A DNA stretch of 64,000 bases from Gymnothorax reevesii (lineage: Eukaryota > Chordata > Actinopteri > Anguilliformes > Muraenidae), in contig CM056574.1 in assembly GCA_029721435.1 (NCBI GenBank), positions 75,311,501 to 75,375,500 on the forward strand, written 5' to 3'. The position numbers and the translations under genes were made by a program. Of the stretch, positions 1 to 10,158 are shown one piece after another (position 1 is the stretch's first letter; each line of letters opens with the position of its first letter). Under the pieces are notes generated by a model. The model saw only the letters and a list, made by a program, of their open reading frames with translations. It was not told the origin of the DNA and made no database searches.

Positions 1-541
1 TGTGGAAAAATGAAATAAAAATTCCCAGAAATAAATAAATTTTAGTTTCTTGGAGAAATTTCATTTTTAAATAAAAACATATTTATTTACTGAACTATAT
101 AGACTAATTCATGTAGTTATCTTTAAATTTATTTATTCTTTAATGTATTTATTGCCCCATTTATTCACTACAAGATTAGTGTAATTTCCATTTTTATTTA
201 TTTCATGGGCATATTTATTTATTTAATTTTGACCCAAATGGCATTCCATACTGTAGGTTGTTCATTGGTTTTCACCTCCATTTATGTCCCTTTGCTCAAT
301 CAACAGGTACTCCTCTGCAAAGAACAACCCACATTGTTCTTGTGTAGATCTGTAAGAGCCCAGTCTGGTAATCTCTTTCTTGGTACCACAGGGTCGTGGA
401 CTTCAGCAGCTGAAAGTCATATTCCCCCAAGTGACATGTGTCAAACAGAGACAGGTGTCAAATATCATGTGGTACTGTGGCGATTGTGATGTTCCAATTG
501 GCATATTATTAAGTATGTTTCTGTGTGTCTGCTTTTTCTAG
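1..541. other. Upstream sacsin intron sequence, AT-rich
   Basis: No coding exon or clear repeat is recognised here. The first 200 bases are AT-rich with many ATTTATT-like words. The segment ends in a pyrimidine-rich stretch and an AG at 540-541 that serves as splice acceptor for the first visible sacsin exon, so it is read as the 3' part of an upstream intron. Confidence 0.7.
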
Positions 542-627
542 GGAGGTTTGGCCAGACGACGCCACCCTTGGTTGAGTTTCTGAAGGATATTTTGCGAAGG
601 TATCCAGAAGGGGGACAGATTCTGAAA
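542..627 (+). CDS. sacs: Sacsin-like gene, coding exon a (first visible)
   Basis: This 86-base exon encodes the start of the first sacsin repeat (Hsp90-like ATPase module), including [20 protein letters not shown] and then EGGQILK. Sacsin is a very large cytoplasmic co-chaperone in which GHKL-type ATPase domains repeat along the chain. The exon follows a pyrimidine-rich acceptor ending TTTTCTAG. The first two bases complete a codon begun upstream, and the exon ends in phase 0 before GTAGGT. The next exon continues with ELIQNAED, as in vertebrate sacsin. Upstream exons (start codon, ubiquitin-like region) are not in the window. It could belong to a fish sacsin paralogue rather than the one-to-one orthologue. 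Confidence 0.9.
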
Positions 628-1956
628 GTAGGTGAAATGTCTAATTTCTGCTTCATTTGCTTATCATGCATGAGTTTGTGAATCTGACCTTGAGTAAGGG
701 AATGCTATTATGGCAAAAGAGGGGAAACCCCAAATGTATGGCTGTACAGTATCATAGCATTATATTACATGAAAAGCACAGTCTCTCAACATGGCTGAGG
801 GAAATCACCACAGTGGTGTGCAAATACTTTCACATTGGAGGCTGACTATTACAGACACTAATATATTTGGGTCACTCCATACTAAACTGTACAATTCACT
901 GTGTTGGATAAGAATGGTCAATAATTTTTTTTTTCTAGGAAAATTAAATGATTTGCATTGTTCATATTTATTCAATCCCGGATTGAAGATATACATAAGA
1001 AATCGGTCCAACAACACAGCAGAAAAAGTGGTGTGCTGATGTCAGCCAAGGCATTGTGAAGGACCTTTATTGTTACAAGATTTAGCAGCCAACTTCATGA
1101 AATGCTCATGACATGTCTGTTAATACTTCAAAAGAGAGTGAAATGAAATATTGCAGAGAAATACCCATAATAACGGTTTCAATTGTCTGCACTAAATTGA
1201 GAGTCGTCTGATCAGAAATGCAATTTGAAATGACCGTCGTAGGCGTAACCAGTCACGTCCTCATGTGGGTTAATTTGCATAATGTATGCTAATGGCGTAA
1301 AGATGACCTCTGCAAAATAAGGTACTGACTTCTTGCAAAATTTCACAAGGCATCAGACAATCATATATACCAAGCTTTTAAAAATAAGGAAAAATTTTTT
1401 GTGTCATCATATTGTGTTACTACCATAAACAATATAAAAAGATGGACACAGCACTCGGGTCTGAAAAGTGAGGCCAATACGGAAATTGAATTCCATTTAA
1501 TGGCCAGCAGATGCTGACGCCAGTGTTTGCAGAATTGTAAAAGGTGTCTTTTAATTTATCACCACCATTATAACACATTTGTACAGTTAGTGTGGAATGA
1601 GCCATTTCTGATTCAATACTCCAACATAGGGGTATGACTATGATTGAACTGAATACTGCCCTGTAAGTCAAAAGCACTTGGAGTAGTGGATAATTATGAT
1701 GCTGATGTTTCAGAATTACTCTGAACTCAGGTATGAGTCCCTTTACTTTGAGCACGCATTAGTTTACATTTTTGGCAGTTTGCAGATTGGTTTAACCAGG
1801 TATGGACATGACCAGTACATGAGCTGATGTCTATCATATAAACAATCAGCGTTGTTGGGGAAATAATACTTCTAAACTCCTGAACAAAATTAAATGAAAT
1901 AGTCATAGTGATAATGTAGGCTCGCAATCATTGCAGTTCAATTGGCTTTCACTCAG
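628..1956 (+). other. Sacsin intron between exons a and b
   Basis: A 1.3-kb intron with a GTAGGT donor and an acceptor ending CTTTCACTCAG. I see no coding exon, transposase fragment or clear terminal repeats in it. Short open frames here show no family resemblance. Confidence 0.8.
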
Positions 1957-2068
1957 GAACTGATCCAGAATGCAGAAGATGCAGGAGCCACAGAAGTTAA
2001 GTTCATGTATGATGAGACTGAGTATGGACGGGAATCACTTTGGTCAAATGATATGTCTCAGTATCAAG
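1957..2068 (+). CDS. sacs: Sacsin-like gene, coding exon b (N-box of the ATPase fold)
   Basis: This 112-base exon starts in phase 0 with [16 protein letters not shown] and ends after one base of a glycine codon at a GTAGGT donor. [11 protein letters not shown] carries the conserved Glu, Asn and Asp of the GHKL (Hsp90/histidine kinase/MutL) N-box that binds Mg-ATP. This supports a preserved nucleotide-binding fold. The reading frame is open and the junction phases match exons a and c. The exon is followed by an intron of about 51.8 kb, unusually large for a fish gene. Confidence 0.92.
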
Positions 2069-2148
2069 GTAGGTCAAGTGCATTTGGCCTCATGTGACCT
2101 CTATGTAAACTTTTATTGTGAGTACTCTCTTGGCTGTTTGGGGATTAA

Positions 2149-4093
2149 CCCCTTTCTGCAGATGTAGATGCTTGCGTCTATAGACCTGCAAATTTAAGCA
2201 TGCTGCTACTGTACTCGATCACTAGATGGCACCCCCGGATCAGTTATTAAATGTTCACAAGTAAGCTGACCTCGAACGTGGTTTTGAATATGGGGAAGTT
2301 CACTCCACTCCCTGTTTTTTAAGAGCTGCATGAATTAAACTCCTCAGCGAAGCCTGATGTGCAAACTGGTCAGTATCCTTGCTCATAGTATTGATCCAGC
2401 AGTTAAAAAAAATGATATCTTGACACAGAAATCTTGACACGTTATCCCCATGTAGCGACCAGTTTAGCCACACTGAGCCAACAGTATTCCAATTAGTGGT
2501 TCAGAAAAATCAGTTTTCTGAGGCAAAAAATTCGACATGGTATTGATTCTCTCACATTCTACTGTCAATTACAGTCGTCATATACAAAAAATTCGTAGTT
2601 CCCTACCGTGGATTTACGTGTAGATTCCTTCATTGACGAATTCAGCGCTTCCTTATATTCACCCGAGTACTGAGTACTGGCGTTGATAGCCAATCACTCA
2701 GGATCTTCTGCGTAAGTGCAGAGAGACACTTCATTCCCCCGTGAAGCTTCCCCGGTAACAATGTATTGATCGGCTCGTTTCTTATCCAATTCCCGAGTGT
2801 TTAAACATTTTAGAGTAAGTGAAACACATTGATTGGACAAACACAGAGCATACAAACCTATGCGTATCAGCAGGCTCTGTTGTATCCTGTCTACATTGTG
2901 CATATTACGCGGCTGAAACAGACGCGATTTATAGAAAAAAGGCTCGCAAAACTGGCCTTGAAGTGTTCAGTAACATTTACAGGATTTAAATGAGATAAAG
3001 ATATGGTCAATTGGAATTATTTAAAATGAAACAGGATCGGAAGGTTCTTGCTTCTGGATACATCGGTCTCTGGAGGAGGGATTCATGAAAAAGGTGAGGC
3101 AGCTACTTTTTTTTTTTTTGTTTTGGAATGTATACCGTACTCAACAAAGTCGAATGTCGCGGTTTTTTTCCTGTTTAAAACGCGAACTGCCCGTGCATTT
3201 GGGTGGATCCGCTGTTACGTTCCTTGCACGGTTCTGTTCAATCCTCGGAGGCAATGACTTGTTTGATATTCCTTGAAAGTGGAGTGTCTGTTCTGTTAAA
3301 ATAAGGTATGTTTCAGAATTCCGATATTACTGAGTCAGTGAGTTGTCCTTGTTCCTTAGAAGTGTTGAAATGAGTTTGTGAGCTTAGAAGAGGGTAGCTT
3401 CCATTACCAGGTGAATTTTCTGACCGTTTAATAAGCAGTTTATTTAATGCGTGTTTGTGCTGGCTTGGGGACTTTGAAGAAGAATGGCCAAAACTCTAAA
3501 CTTTATTATGGAGAAAAGGCATGTTTTGTGTTTGGAGAGGTTACTGGTGACCACTGATGTTCAACTGCACTGATATTGATATATTCATACTAAACTCAAC
3601 CAGAAAATCATTTGTTCACATTAAATTTCATGCCTTAAAACTTAATTTGTGTTAAATATATGATTTTTTTATGATTTGACAGTACATCATTTTGAGACTT
3701 TGGGGAGACACTTGGTTAGCTGTATAATTTGGCTAATAGCATGTAGGTAATCTGGTAATCTAGAATGTAATGTTGAAGATGAATTGTACTTGTGGTCAAG
3801 CAGTTTATGATCCCAGAAATGTATAGTTTTAAGCCCCAGCAGTTTTTCAATCCTCAGAATGTTTTTTTTGCAGTTTCAATGGTAAATTCACATGAAGATT
3901 TTTTTATGTTTGCAGCTCATTTTCTCTACCAAAATCATGAAAATAAACTGATATGCAATGTAATTCTAAATGCTGTAAGTTTCTTTTCTGAGTTGAGCCA
4001 CATTTTTCCTCTTTATGAAGCTTAAATGTTGAATCATAAAGCATTAATTTGGGTAACCCATAAATAGCCAAATTTGGCTTCTGCACAAAGTGG
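2149..4093. mobile_element. piggyBac-like non-autonomous TTAA element, copy 1
   Basis: A 1.9-kb element flanked by TTAA at 2145-2148 and 4094-4097. The ends are imperfect inverted repeats: CCCCTTTCTGCAGAT on the left and CCACTTTGTGCAGAA read inward from the right. TTAA target choice and ends starting with C runs fit piggyBac-type elements, but no transposase is recognisable, so family assignment is an inference. The first 1.25 kb recurs in inverted orientation at 51938-53152. It lies only about 80 bases past the exon b donor. Confidence 0.65.
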
Positions 4094-5787
4094 TTAAAGA
4101 GCTGAAATCTGTGTGCACTGCATTTGCTGTCGCCCCGTTACAAAAATTTGTTTCTAAAGATACTATCGTTCTGAATGTTTAATTCTCTTAAGTGCTAATA
4201 ATGAGATATATTTGAGAACATACAGTGTGGTCATACAAGTATTGAGACCAGGGCTCAAGACTAACGCTGTCTTGTCATCCCGAGGACTATAGAAAATATG
4301 TTTTGGACGGTCAGAGACACCTCCGGGACGAATCTACATTTTTTTTTTAATTATTATTTTCTGCAGTATATATGTTTCAGTAACCATTACTTAGCAAAAA
4401 AAAACTAAATCCTGTGCTGATTTAATCGGCGCACGTCTGTTCATACTGTCAGTATGATCACTCATGAAACGTTCCCGCCGGCCTCCCGTGGGGCCGCAGC
4501 ACCGGTCCATCACTCATCAGTGACAATTCGTCCTCACAGTACAGCACCTTGTTGCAGTGGTTAAATCCAGAATCCACCCTGGGTGGCAGTGCTGCTCCTT
4601 CGCTCTCAACAAGCTCCAGTCAGCCCAAGTCAGAGGTAAGGATGCATCTAAATCGAAATGCAGTAAATGTCATTCATATTTTGTTTTTTATCCACTTAAG
4701 ATAGTTAAAATGACACAGTTGACAAGGGTGGTTTATGCTAGAAGGTTACAGGAGAGCTAGTTAGCTGTTACGCTAGTTCTTTATAAGTGAGCTGGTGGCC
4801 AACTGGTATTTTAAGTTAATGGTGTAACATTACTACTGCATGAAAGGCAATTAATCTCTTTTTTTAAACTGTAAGACCTACGTTCCAATATTTCCCCATA
4901 ATCTGTGGCTTAATGATCAGCGGCGGGGCTAGAAATGGGAATTGGGGTGGCACAGACGTCCCTTTATGACAACAATTAGTCCTGGCGAGTTCCAATTATT
5001 GTAATTGGCATCTGAAGACGCAGTTTCTCTCCATATGCAATCTAAAAGCGATGAAATCATGGGCTAAATTCAGCACAGAAAAATAATTGACTTCTTAATA
5101 GGCCAGTGCTATGCATTCATTGAACTGGTCTGTATTCCGATTAAATATCGCTTTTCACTTTCATTACGGCACGGGTTGATTAAAAAAAAAATAATTGGCA
5201 CCCGGCAGTTAAATAGGCTATAAAAAGCATGCGGCTCAAGTGCTCTCGGGGTGAACCTTTTGTAAATTTTGAGAATGACTGAGAACAGATTGGGACTAAT
5301 AATTGTTTTAAACGGATGTTTTATGCAGCGTAGTTTTCAGGCCTGGCTCTGCCACTGTACTGAGTTTTGCCCATGACTTCATTGCTGTTAGATCACATAT
5401 GGAAAGAAACCGTGTCTTCAGTTACCACTTACGTGTATTCCACCAAATTTTTGGAGAATGTGGGGGGGGGGGGGTTTCATTTTGTTTTTCGCTGAGCAAG
5501 GGGGGATTGGGAGAATATTGTTCATTTTGGTTAGCAGGGGAAGGGGGCGGAGGATTGCACAGATTCCGTGTCTTCCAGTATCCTTTCTTATTTTCCGTTT
5601 TTTTTTTTTTTACATGCACATGTATTTTCAACACGCGGCAATTACCCATACTGACACAATTTTGGGGGTAAATTACACTATGGTGGCCCGCCATTGTCTC
5701 GTCAATGTATGGGAAACACTGCTAAATGTATCCATAGCCGGTGGTGAACTCGTTCAACTGGGCTATAGGTTAAATAGAGCCGAAGTA

Positions 5788-7097
5788 CGACCCCAATTCC
5801 GAAATAGTTGGGACGAAGTGGAAATTGTGAATAAAATAAAAATGCAGTGACTTTCAGATCACGAGTCAACATGTTATTAACAATTGAACATAGATAACAT
5901 TTAAAATGTTGAAACTGAGACATTTTACATTTTTATCCACAAAATGAGCTTATTTAAAATTTTATAGATGCAACAAAAAAGTTGGGACACAAGCAAAAAA
6001 GGGCTGAAAAAGCTATTAGTATATAAGAGAATCAGCTGAAAGAACAATTAGCAAGTAATTAAGTTAACTGGCAACAGGTGTGTAACATGATTGGCTATAA
6101 AAGGGATGTCTTAGAGAGTCTTTCAGAAGTAAAGATGGCCAGAGGCTCTCCAACCTGCGAAGGCTTGCGTAAAAAAAATTGTGGAATACTTTAAAAACAA
6201 TGTTCCGAAACGTCATTGCAAAGGCTTTGAAGATCTCATCATTGACAGTGCATAACATCATCAAATGATTCAGAGAAACTGGAAAAATCTCTGTGCGTAA
6301 GGGACAAGGCCGAAGACCTTCACTGGATGCCTGTAATCTTCGGGCCCTCAGAAGCCACTGCATCACTGGCATGATTCTGTCATTGACATTACTAAATGGG
6401 TCCAGGAATAATTCAAGAAACCACAGTCTGTAAGCACAGTCCACAGTGCCATCCACAGATGCCACCTAAAACTCTATCATGTAAAATGGAAGCCATTGTT
6501 GAGCATGATCCAGAAGCACCGCCGTGTTCTGTGGGCCAAGGCTCATTTAAAACGGACTGTAGCAAAGTGGCAAAGTGTCCTGAGGTCTGACAAGTCCAAG
6601 TTTGACATTCTTGTTGGAAATCATGGGCGTCGTGTCCTCCGGGCAAAAGGGGGGAAAGACCACCCCTCCTGTTATCAGAGTTCAGTTCAAAAGCCAGCAT
6701 CTCTGATGGTATTGGGATGCATTAGTGCATATGGTGTGGGACGCTTGCATGTTTTAAAAAGCACCATAAATACTTAAAGTTATATAAAGGGTTTAGAGCA
6801 ACATATGCTCCCCTCGAGATGACATCTTTTCCAAGGAAGGCCTTGTGTATTTCAGCAGGACAATGCCTAACCACACACTGCAGCTACTACAACTGCATGG
6901 CTTCGTAGTAGAAGAGTCAATGTGCTGAACTGGCCTGCCTGCAGTCCTGATCTTTCACCGATTGACAACATTTGGCACATAATTAAATGAAAAGTCGGTC
7001 AAAGGAGACCCAAAACTCTCCAGCAGCTGGAAGCCTGTGTTAAACTAGAGTGGGATCAAATGGCTCAACTCAAGAAACTTGTCTCCTCTATGCCCAG
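5788..7097 (+). mobile_element. Tc1-like transposon relic, right end lost
   Basis: The left terminal repeat starts CCCCAATTCCGAAATAGTTG after TA at 5786-5787. About 350 bases in, a decayed + strand transposase follows, with the Tc1 order of helix-turn-helix region, GLYC-like linker and catalytic core, but with frameshifts and stops throughout. Homology stops near 7097, in the last codons of the transposase, and no right terminal repeat is present. The element is therefore truncated and inactive. A short similar terminal fragment (AACCCCAATTCTGAATGGTT) sits near 53457. Confidence 0.75.
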
Positions 7098-7857
7098 ATG
7101 CCACCACTCAGGGGCATAGCACCAAATTCTGGGTCCTGTACACTCTCAATGTCAGTAGGCCCCTATCCATGCCAGTGCACGAGGCGCGTGAGCAAAAAAA
7201 AAGGAAAAAGGGGGTTTTTATTTAAAATAAAAAAGCATTAATAGGGTTTTAAGCTAGAATCAGATCAGATTATATTGATGAGTGGTTCTTTCATTCACCA
7301 CCTGAATTGACGCATTTGGCCTACTTGTGCTCAAATACCTAAAATATTAGGCTACATCTGGTTTGGGTACTGGTTTGGGTACTCTTTCTTATTTTGATAC
7401 CCCGATTTATGCTTTTTGGGCAGCATGATGTCTAGCCCCCAGGTCATTCAATCTGGGCTCACTGAAGTTACACCTGTCGCTGTCGAGCGGACTAAACCAT
7501 TTTGTGCCTCCAAGAGGGGGGCCCCCAGAATGTCCAATATGTTGGGAGGACTGACAAAGTTCATTCTCTCAGTTGATTTCGGAATTGGGGTTGTAATTAA
7601 GAAATGGGCTCTGAGTAATTTCTGCATTCGCCCCGATAACATCCGTGTTATGCATGAGAAATACCAAGTGTGGCGGGTGAGAGTGTGAAAAGGTTAAAAT
7701 GCTTGTGTCACACGCTCAGAGCAAGAGACTTGAGAAACCTGTTTAATCAAACTATTATTAACAATATATCTGCATGTTTGTGTCTTTTACTGTGATGTTT
7801 TTCACAAGTTATGAATGAGCTTGTTTCACAAAATTAATTATACTCTGTTTCTCTGCA
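7098..7857. other. Unassigned sequence inside the hAT remnant
   Basis: About 760 bases with no recognisable gene. A run of A bases near 7193-7230 suggests an old retroposed tail but no body can be identified. The segment ends in a pyrimidine tract and CTCTGCAG that would act as an acceptor for the coding scrap at 7858. Confidence 0.4.
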
Positions 7858-7950
7858 GAAACAAAGACGCTCTGGCTATGAAGCAAACCAGAAAAGAAAA
7901 TTTATGCCTGAATGGAAAAGAAAGATACTCATTCATCGACTAAGATAATG
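7858..7950 (+). pseudogene. Possible hAT transposase N-terminal fragment (TTF-type finger region)
   Basis: After an acceptor-like TTCTCTGCAG the + strand reads KQRRSGYEANQKRKF, then MPEWKR, then soon a stop. The pattern of a KRKF..EWK block resembles the start of hAT transposases and of domesticated ZNF862-like proteins that carry a TTF-type zinc finger. Only about 30 residues remain and no catalytic region follows. Its position inside a hAT-ended element is the main support; the assignment stays tentative. Confidence 0.4.
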
Positions 7951-8273
7951 CTGCACAACTCATGACCCCAGTACATGGACTGAGGAAACTAAGACTAATA
8001 TTTTCTATTACTTAAAGTGGTAATCCGTAAGATTTCTGTCTCGTTACTGTCTGTTAAGTCAGTGTCTATCAGAGAGGAGGAATAAAACAACGATGTATTG
8101 CACATGTATTTCATTTTTTGCCAGGTAATGAGATCAGTGTGTTTGTGGCGACATTCCAGTGCACATCAAATGACACTTTTTACGTCAGTCAGCAGTGTTT
8201 GGTTTTCCAGATGATAGGAGGAGCTGCAAGCTAGCTTGAAGGAAGAAAGGAACCCCGGGAGAAGCAATGGCAA

Positions 8274-8465
8274 GGTAGACGTCAGAAGGGATCCAGTAGC
8301 GGTACTTTCCCCAACCTGAACCTTGGTTTTATCCCTTAACCCTAAATCTAACTTGTCCCTTACATTATATGTCAGTTTTACTGATGGAATTAAGGGAGGC
8401 CCGTTAAAAATGCAGCCTTCCAAGAAGCGGAAAGTACCGCTACTGGATCCCTTCTGACGTCCACC
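8274..8465. mobile_element. 192-bp MITE with 37-bp inverted ends and 9-bp target duplication
   Basis: The ends GGTAGACGTCAGAAGGGATC and GGTGGACGTCAGAAGGGATC (read inward) begin 37-base inverted repeats that differ at one position. The element is flanked by perfect CAATGGCAA at 8265-8273 and 8466-8474. A 9-bp duplication is typical of Mutator-like elements, but no coding capacity is present, so the superfamily is an inference. Confidence 0.8.
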
Positions 8466-8689
8466 CAATGGCAATGGCAAATACCATACTCTGTAGCTAC
8501 ACTGTGCACAGTAGAAACTAACGTTAGCTGAGTCTCTGTTGCGGCTGCCATTGAAACTAAAATTGCACCGTAATTTCCTGGAAGCCAACGGGGGAAAAAA
8601 GCTACGTTGTCCACCTTGACAAATTAATTTTATTTAAAAAAAAGGTTATAACGTTACCTGTTAACCAACTTCCATTTTAATTATTTACA

Positions 8690-9785
8690 CAGGGCTCTCA
8701 ACTTTCACGTATTCAGCTTGAGTTTAAATGACACATTCACGTTCCCGTACTGTAGTCAGAAATTATTCTATCATACCGTTTGTATAGATTCTCAGGTGGA
8801 ATTTGTTATGACTTGAAAAAATCACAACAAAGAAAACCAGAAAGTACAACTAAAACAAATTTATTCTTCTCAAAAAAAAGTTGTACAAAAAAATATATCC
8901 ACTATTCAATTCTCTAATAACACTCCAATGCCACGATTAACTGTTGCCAAAACAAAACTCTATTTCTGCTCCGCTCTATTCTGCTGTCTGCTCTCTCTCT
9001 CTCTTGTGCTTAAAATCACAGCATTTATATAGACTAGCAACCTTCTAGAACAGGGATACTCACTCTTATCCAGAATGAGCCGCAGTGGGTGCAGGCTTTC
9101 ATTCTAACCATGCAGTTACACACCTGATTCTACTTATCAAGGGACTATGGCAAAAGCTTTAAGGGTTGATTAGTAGAATCAGGTGTGCGACAGGTTGGAT
9201 AGAGTGAAAGCTCGCACCCACTGTGGCTCATTCTGGAAAAGAGTGAGTATCCCTGTTCTAGAAAGATCCACAGGATTCTAGGGAAATCCCACCCCCTCCA
9301 AGCAGGAAAGTGCCAGAAGCTTCTAAAAATCACTAGTCTTTTCTTAATGATTTTACAGACACGCCACCAGAGGGTGCGAAATGAACAAAATAAATATAGC
9401 TGACCAGCAAGGCAGCAAAACAGCATGTAACAAATCTTCATTTACAAATGAAATATAATGCAGTACAAAAAATACTCATACATAACAAATTGAAGTCCTT
9501 CTGCTTTGAAGTTTATCAGTTTCACGGGTTACGGTGGATTTCACCACTAACAGCCTTATATGAGAACAATTATAATTCCGTAATTCTCACGCTTTTCTTC
9601 ATTCAGGGGTTGGAAGCAGTGGAATGGCATAAAAATGTTTCAAATGGTCTTATTTTATTCAAAACAATTTGAATGATTGTGAAACACACACATTTCGTTA
9701 ATTGAATAATTACTGACTACAACACGGGAACGTGAATGAAGCACACATTCTCATGGCGAATGCGTGAGAGTTGGTCGCCCTTTAA
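8690..9785. mobile_element. Degenerate inverted-repeat element inside the TTAA transposon
   Basis: The left side begins CAGGGCTCTCAACTTTCACG and has CATTCACGTTCCCG further in. The right side carries the inverted counterparts CGTGAGAGTTGGTCGCCCTT and CGGGAACGTGAATG, with more matching bases between. CAGGG-type ends suggest a hAT-derived MITE, but no clean target duplication is visible, so the exact edges are uncertain. It holds the 205-bp hAT MITE at 9051-9255. Confidence 0.5.
9051..9255. mobile_element. 205-bp hAT MITE with TTCTAGAA target duplication
   Basis: The ends are CAGGGATACTCACTC and its inverse, with imperfect inverted arms reaching almost to the middle (about 85 bases each). Perfect 8-bp duplications TTCTAGAA flank it at 9043-9050 and 9256-9263. 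An 8-bp duplication with a TCTAGA core is a known hAT preference. It has no coding capacity. Confidence 0.88.
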
Positions 9786-10158
9786 GTTTATCAATTTATC
9801 ATAATAGCCTAACATATTACTGGAATGAAATGATGCCAATGGATGACTAACATCACATAATTTTTACTTTCGTTGTGTCCAATTGCCATGTCAAAGAGCA
9901 TCTTTCCCGTCTGCATGAGAGTTGAGGAGGCGTGGAACTGATAAGAGCCATCAATTTATCGACGTCATACAGGCGACATTGTTGGGTCTCTACAAGAGTT
10001 ATGGGAAATGAGGTCCAGAAGCACACCTGCAATTACAGCTTACTGCCAAAGATGTTGATATAAAAAAAAACTATTCAAATCTTACAGATTACCACTTTAA
10101 ATCTGTCTTTAATTTTCTCTTCCTGGATTAGGGATGGTTTAAGAGTATTTTCATTTTC

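Larger units (their letters stand above)
8016..10096. mobile_element. TTAA-flanked non-autonomous DNA transposon (Kolobok- or piggyBac-like)
   Basis: TTAA stands at 8012-8015 and 10097-10100. The inverted ends AGTGGTAATCCGTAAGATTT and AGTGGTAATCTGTAAGATTT match at 19 of 20 bases. The 2.1-kb body has no transposase and holds at least three further insertions (8274-8465, 8690-9785, 9051-9255). TTAA targets are shared by piggyBac and Kolobok elements; without a transposase I cannot decide between them. Confidence 0.75.

Noticed and set aside
205..489. Open frame just before the first sacsin exon as an extra exon
   Set aside because: Its sequence resembles no sacsin segment, has no supporting splice phase and ends before the acceptor at 540-541.
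5422..5850. Open frames around the G run at 5461-5474
   Set aside because: They are built on G and T homopolymers on both strands and show no family resemblance.
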